Source of the DNA: Verrucomicrobiales bacterium
Lineage (GTDB): Bacteria > Verrucomicrobiota > Verrucomicrobiia > Verrucomicrobiales > DEV007
Length of the DNA stretch: 64,000 bases
Direction of reading: 5' to 3'
NCBI GenBank assembly: GCA_029213265.1
Contig: JARGNG010000001.1
Span: 62,822 to 126,821 of the forward strand
Shown: positions 61,687 to 64,000 of the stretch, one piece after another
Numbering within the stretch: position 1 is the first letter of the stretch
Layout of the letters: every line of letters begins with the position of its first letter
Program-made: the position numbers and the translations under genes
Notes under the pieces: generated by a model
The model's input: the letters and a program-made list of their open reading frames with translations, nothing else
Told to the model about the DNA's origin: nothing
Databases searched by the model: none

Positions 61687-64000
61687 GAGTAATGAGAAAC
61701 TCGGGAGTCATCGTGAGCGCCCAGAGAATATCGGTTACGTCTTCGACGGTAGGTTTGGTCCCGAGGGCCTCCTTCAGGACCGACGACTCTTCTTCGGTTG
61801 GGAAGCGTGTCAGAGTGGTGAGGTAGAGTTCTTCAATGAGTTGCGCCGGAGCGAGATCGGGCTGAGACATCAGTGTTTCGGCTCCTTTCTTCAGGTTCCG
61901 GATCAGCGTTTCGCTGGTGGAAAGGTCGACCGCCTCGAGAGTGGTGAGTTCGTTCGGTCGCGAAGTCACAATCTGGTCCCGGTTGGGCCGTCCGAGAGAG
62001 CGCATTAAATCATCGGCCTTGAGAAGGGCCGCCCGGACCATGTGATCGGAACCGACAGATGCTTCGGCGAGAGTTTGTCCAATCCGGGCATCGGTCTGTT
62101 TCTTCCAGGTCGTATTGGGAAGAACCCGGGCCGGTTCCCACTTCATTTCCTTCAGCTTCCACTGGCCGGTCCGGTTTCCGTTAGGGACAGTTTCGCTGAC
62201 CGTCCACTTGTCGTCGGTGACGATGATTTCATCGGTGCCATCCTCATACTCGAGGCGGACCGCGCAAAAGGCCCCTGCGGCATTCGGTTTCGGACCGCGA
62301 TTTTCCGCGACCATGAGAATCAGGTTGGTGCCCTTGCTGATTTTCTGGGTGACGGGCGCCGCTTCAAGGTCAGACCATCGTTCTCCACTCAAGATCTGTT
62401 GATGATTCAGGTGGAGAACAAACGCGTTGTCTGCAGCGGCAATAACACCTGCAGCGCGAACCGGCTTGGAGGGAATGAATTCCCGTCGGAGCAAAATCTT
62501 TTCGCCATGCGGGGGCAGGCCCTGGTCGACGGAAGGTCCCCATACCCAACTGCTCGGGAAACTGAGTCGATCCACCAACTCCGGAGGCACAATGCCGCGT
62601 ACGATCGGTGCGTGATAGGAAGTAGGAGCGGCCTGCGTGATCTGCCAGGTGGCGTCGACAAACTGTTCCGCAGTAAGCCGCTTCGGAAGAGGACCGCTGT
62701 AGCGGTAGGCATCGGAACCGGTTTCGTCGAACTCGTTCGAAGTGGCGCTTTGATAGGCCGCGGAGGTGGCAATCGTCCGGAGCGTATGTTTCAGGTCGTA
62801 GCCGTTTTCCTGGAAGTCACTCGCAAGCCAGTCGAGAAGATCGACGTTCCAGGGTTCTGTTTGCATCGCATCGAGCGGATGGACGATTCCCCGTCCCATG
62901 AGTTGCCCCCAGAGCCGGTTCACGAGAGTCCGGGGGACGCGCCCGTTTTCCGGATGCGTCATAAGATTGGCCAACTGCTTGAGCCTCTCCTCTTTGTCTG
63001 CCTTTGCATCGACCTGGCCGATCTCCGGGAACAGCCAGGCGGCCCTGGCCGTCTCATTGATCGGTTTGTCACATCGATGGATTTCGAGGTCCTCTTCTGC
63101 ATAGATCGCGGCAAGGCCGTACGCGTCAGCGAGCGTCCAGCGATCAATGAAGCTGTCGTGGCAGGATGCACACTTCATGTTGATGCCGAGAAAGGATTGC
63201 GAAATTGACTGGGAAAACTGAATCGGAAGAGTCTGGCCGGCGCTGACGGTTCCCCGCCATTTGATCCCGTTGATGAAGCCGGCGCTCTCTTTGTTCGGTG
63301 GAGCGATCAGCTCGCGTACCATCGCGTCGAAGGGCTTGTTCGTTTTCAGCGAGTCGTAGAGCCACGTGCTGATTTGAGTTCGCCCGCCGGTGATGAACCC
63401 GGTCCCGCCGTAGTCATTCCGGAGCAGGTCGTTCCAGAAGGTGAGCCAGTGATCCGTGTAGGAGAGGTCACGGGAGAGAAATTCGTCAATCACCTTCGTT
63501 CGTTTGTCAGGGGCGGTATCGGCGAGAAACTTACGGGTTTCTTCCGCGGAGGGAAGAAGGCCGATAAGATCGAGAGAAACCCGTCGAAAAAAGGTTGCGT
63601 CATCTACCGGGTCGGGCCGTTCCAGTTTCTCCGTGGCGAGATAGTGATCCATGATCCGGTCGACTGGATTCGTTCGTCCATCCGTCACGGCAGGCAATTC
63701 CGGTCGGCGCGGAGCAAACCGCGGTTCGTAAGCAGGTTCTCCAAAGGTAAAGCCCGGCTCCCATTTCATTCCTTCATTGACCCACTGCTTGAGCACGGCC
63801 AGTTGTTCGTCGGGAACCCGCTTCTTCTTTTCGGGGGGCATTTGGTAGTCGGGATCCGTGTCGAGAATCAGATCGATGAAATAGGATTCATCCGCCCTTC
63901 CCGGAACGGCCGTTTCGTCATCGAGGAAAAGATCGCGCGTGTTGAGGGAGAAGCCGCCCTCAGCCTCTTCGCCTCCGTGGCATTCGGTGCAGTGTTTCTC
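61682..64000 (-). CDS. PSCyt1-DUF1549-DUF1553 protein, fourth copy, 5' end beyond the window
   Basis: At least 773 codons, open to the window edge at 64000. The visible part starts inside PSCyt1 (CTECH, with MPPEKKK further on), then DUF1549 with SLDLIGLLPSAEETRKF, CASCHDSFIDRW (second heme-type motif, with DSFIDRW instead of DHKYDP) and NRLWGQLMGRGIV leading into the DUF1553 half. A beta-rich insert (about 63-62 kb; FVLHLNHQQILSG, ILMVAENRGP) resembles a galactose-binding domain placed inside DUF1553, unlike the other copies. An internal ATG at 63841 is not the start. Pairs with the DUF1501 gene downstream. Confidence 0.88.
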   Translation of the reverse strand, partial: EKHCTECHGGEEAEGGFSLNTRDLFLDDETAVPGRADESYFIDLILDTDPDYQMPPEKKKRVPDEQLAVLKQWVNEGMKWEPGFTFGEPAYEPRFAPRRPELPAVTDGRTNPVDRIMDHYLATEKLERPDPVDDATFFRRVSLDLIGLLPSAEETRKFLADTAPDKRTKVIDEFLSRDLSYTDHWLTFWNDLLRNDYGGTGFITGGRTQISTWLYDSLKTNKPFDAMVRELIAPPNKESAGFINGIKWRGTVSAGQTLPIQFSQSISQSFLGINMKCASCHDSFIDRWTLADAYGLAAIYAEEDLEIHRCDKPINETARAAWLFPEIGQVDAKADKEERLKQLANLMTHPENGRVPRTLVNRLWGQLMGRGIVHPLDAMQTEPWNVDLLDWLASDFQENGYDLKHTLRTIATSAAYQSATSNEFDETGSDAYRYSGPLPKRLTAEQFVDATWQITQAAPTSYHAPIVRGIVPPELVDRLSFPSSWVWGPSVDQGLPPHGEKILLRREFIPSKPVRAAGVIAAADNAFVLHLNHQQILSGERWSDLEAAPVTQKISKGTNLILMVAENRGPKPNAAGAFCAVRLEYEDGTDEIIVTDDKWTVSETVPNGNRTGQWKLKEMKWEPARVLPNTTWKKQTDARIGQTLAEASVGSDHMVRAALLKADDLMRSLGRPNRDQIVTSRPNELTTLEAVDLSTSETLIRNLKKGAETLMSQPDLAPAQLIEELYLTTLTRFPTEEESSVLKEALGTKPTVEDVTDILWALTMTPEFLITR

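Noticed and set aside
1-64000. tRNA, rRNA, CRISPR, insertion sequence or prophage
   Set aside because: No cloverleaf-like segments, no regular repeat-spacer array, no transposase, integrase or phage structural gene was recognised; the holin-like gene at 59141 belongs to a YqjE-type envelope cluster.

Overview
The window reads as a chromosomal segment of a heterotrophic, probably marine, member of the Planctomycetota-Verrucomicrobiota-Chlamydiota group, most likely Verrucomicrobiota. The evidence is the gene content: four copies of the planctomycete-cytochrome protein (PSCyt1/PSCyt2/PSD1, i.e. DUF1549-DUF1553) each paired with a DUF1501 protein, four sulfatases, many secreted or Tat-exported Gfo/Idh/MocA oxidoreductases and TIM-barrel isomerases, and an ECF sigma factor of the Rhodopirellula/Verrucomicrobium type. 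Shine-Dalgarno sequences are mostly weak, genes are tightly packed, and ATGA overlaps are common. No rRNA, tRNA, CRISPR array, insertion sequence or prophage was seen, and no gene-free stretch exceeds about 300 bases.

Layout. 1-4000: a REP-like structured element, a Bax-inhibitor-1 protein, a Tat-exported oxidoreductase, and a coupled SHD1-like/TIM-barrel pair. 4000-12600: housekeeping (shikimate kinase, Sua5, QueE), a frameshifted lipoprotein gene, a nitroreductase, an alpha/beta hydrolase, a beta-propeller protein, a CvfB-type S1 protein and a metallophosphoesterase. 12700-24400: a sulfatase, a lactonase-PSD1-DUF1501 operon, a ceramidase-like protein, an M14 peptidase and an oxidoreductase. 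24444-30395: a minus-strand operon of Na+ symporter, HEAT protein, HpcH/HpaI aldolase, SDR, aspartoacylase-like deacylase and threonine-synthase-like lyase, which looks like uptake and catabolism of an acylated hydroxy- or amino acid. 30530-35035: second PSD1-DUF1501 pair. 35116-37390: double-TM2 protein, SSB-like DUF3127 protein and an SR-like RRM protein. 37397-43074: second ceramidase-like protein, a sulfatase, a caspase-YARHG protein and a DMT exporter.

43077-50280 is a divergent locus: ROK regulator, MFS transporter and Tat-exported Gfo/Idh on the minus strand, and a YeiH-type exporter, an SsuD-type flavin monooxygenase and a Tat-exported isomerase on the plus strand. It resembles a system for taking up and desulfonating an organosulfonate, possibly a sulfosugar, and exporting the sulfite. 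50364-57249 is an operon in which an ECF sigma factor is followed by a protein that fuses an anti-sigma-like, membrane-anchored N-terminus to the PSCyt1-PSCyt2-PSD1 body, then a sulfatase with an atypical active-site motif and a DUF1501 protein. 57259-60025 holds a sulfatase and a YqjD/YqjE/YqjK-like envelope cluster. 60178-64000 holds a fourth DUF1501-PSD1 pair, the latter cut by the window edge.

Taken together the genes suggest desulfation, desulfonation and oxidation of complex sulfated or sulfonated organic matter, with much of the chemistry in the periplasm. That is inference from family membership; substrates cannot be read from the sequence.
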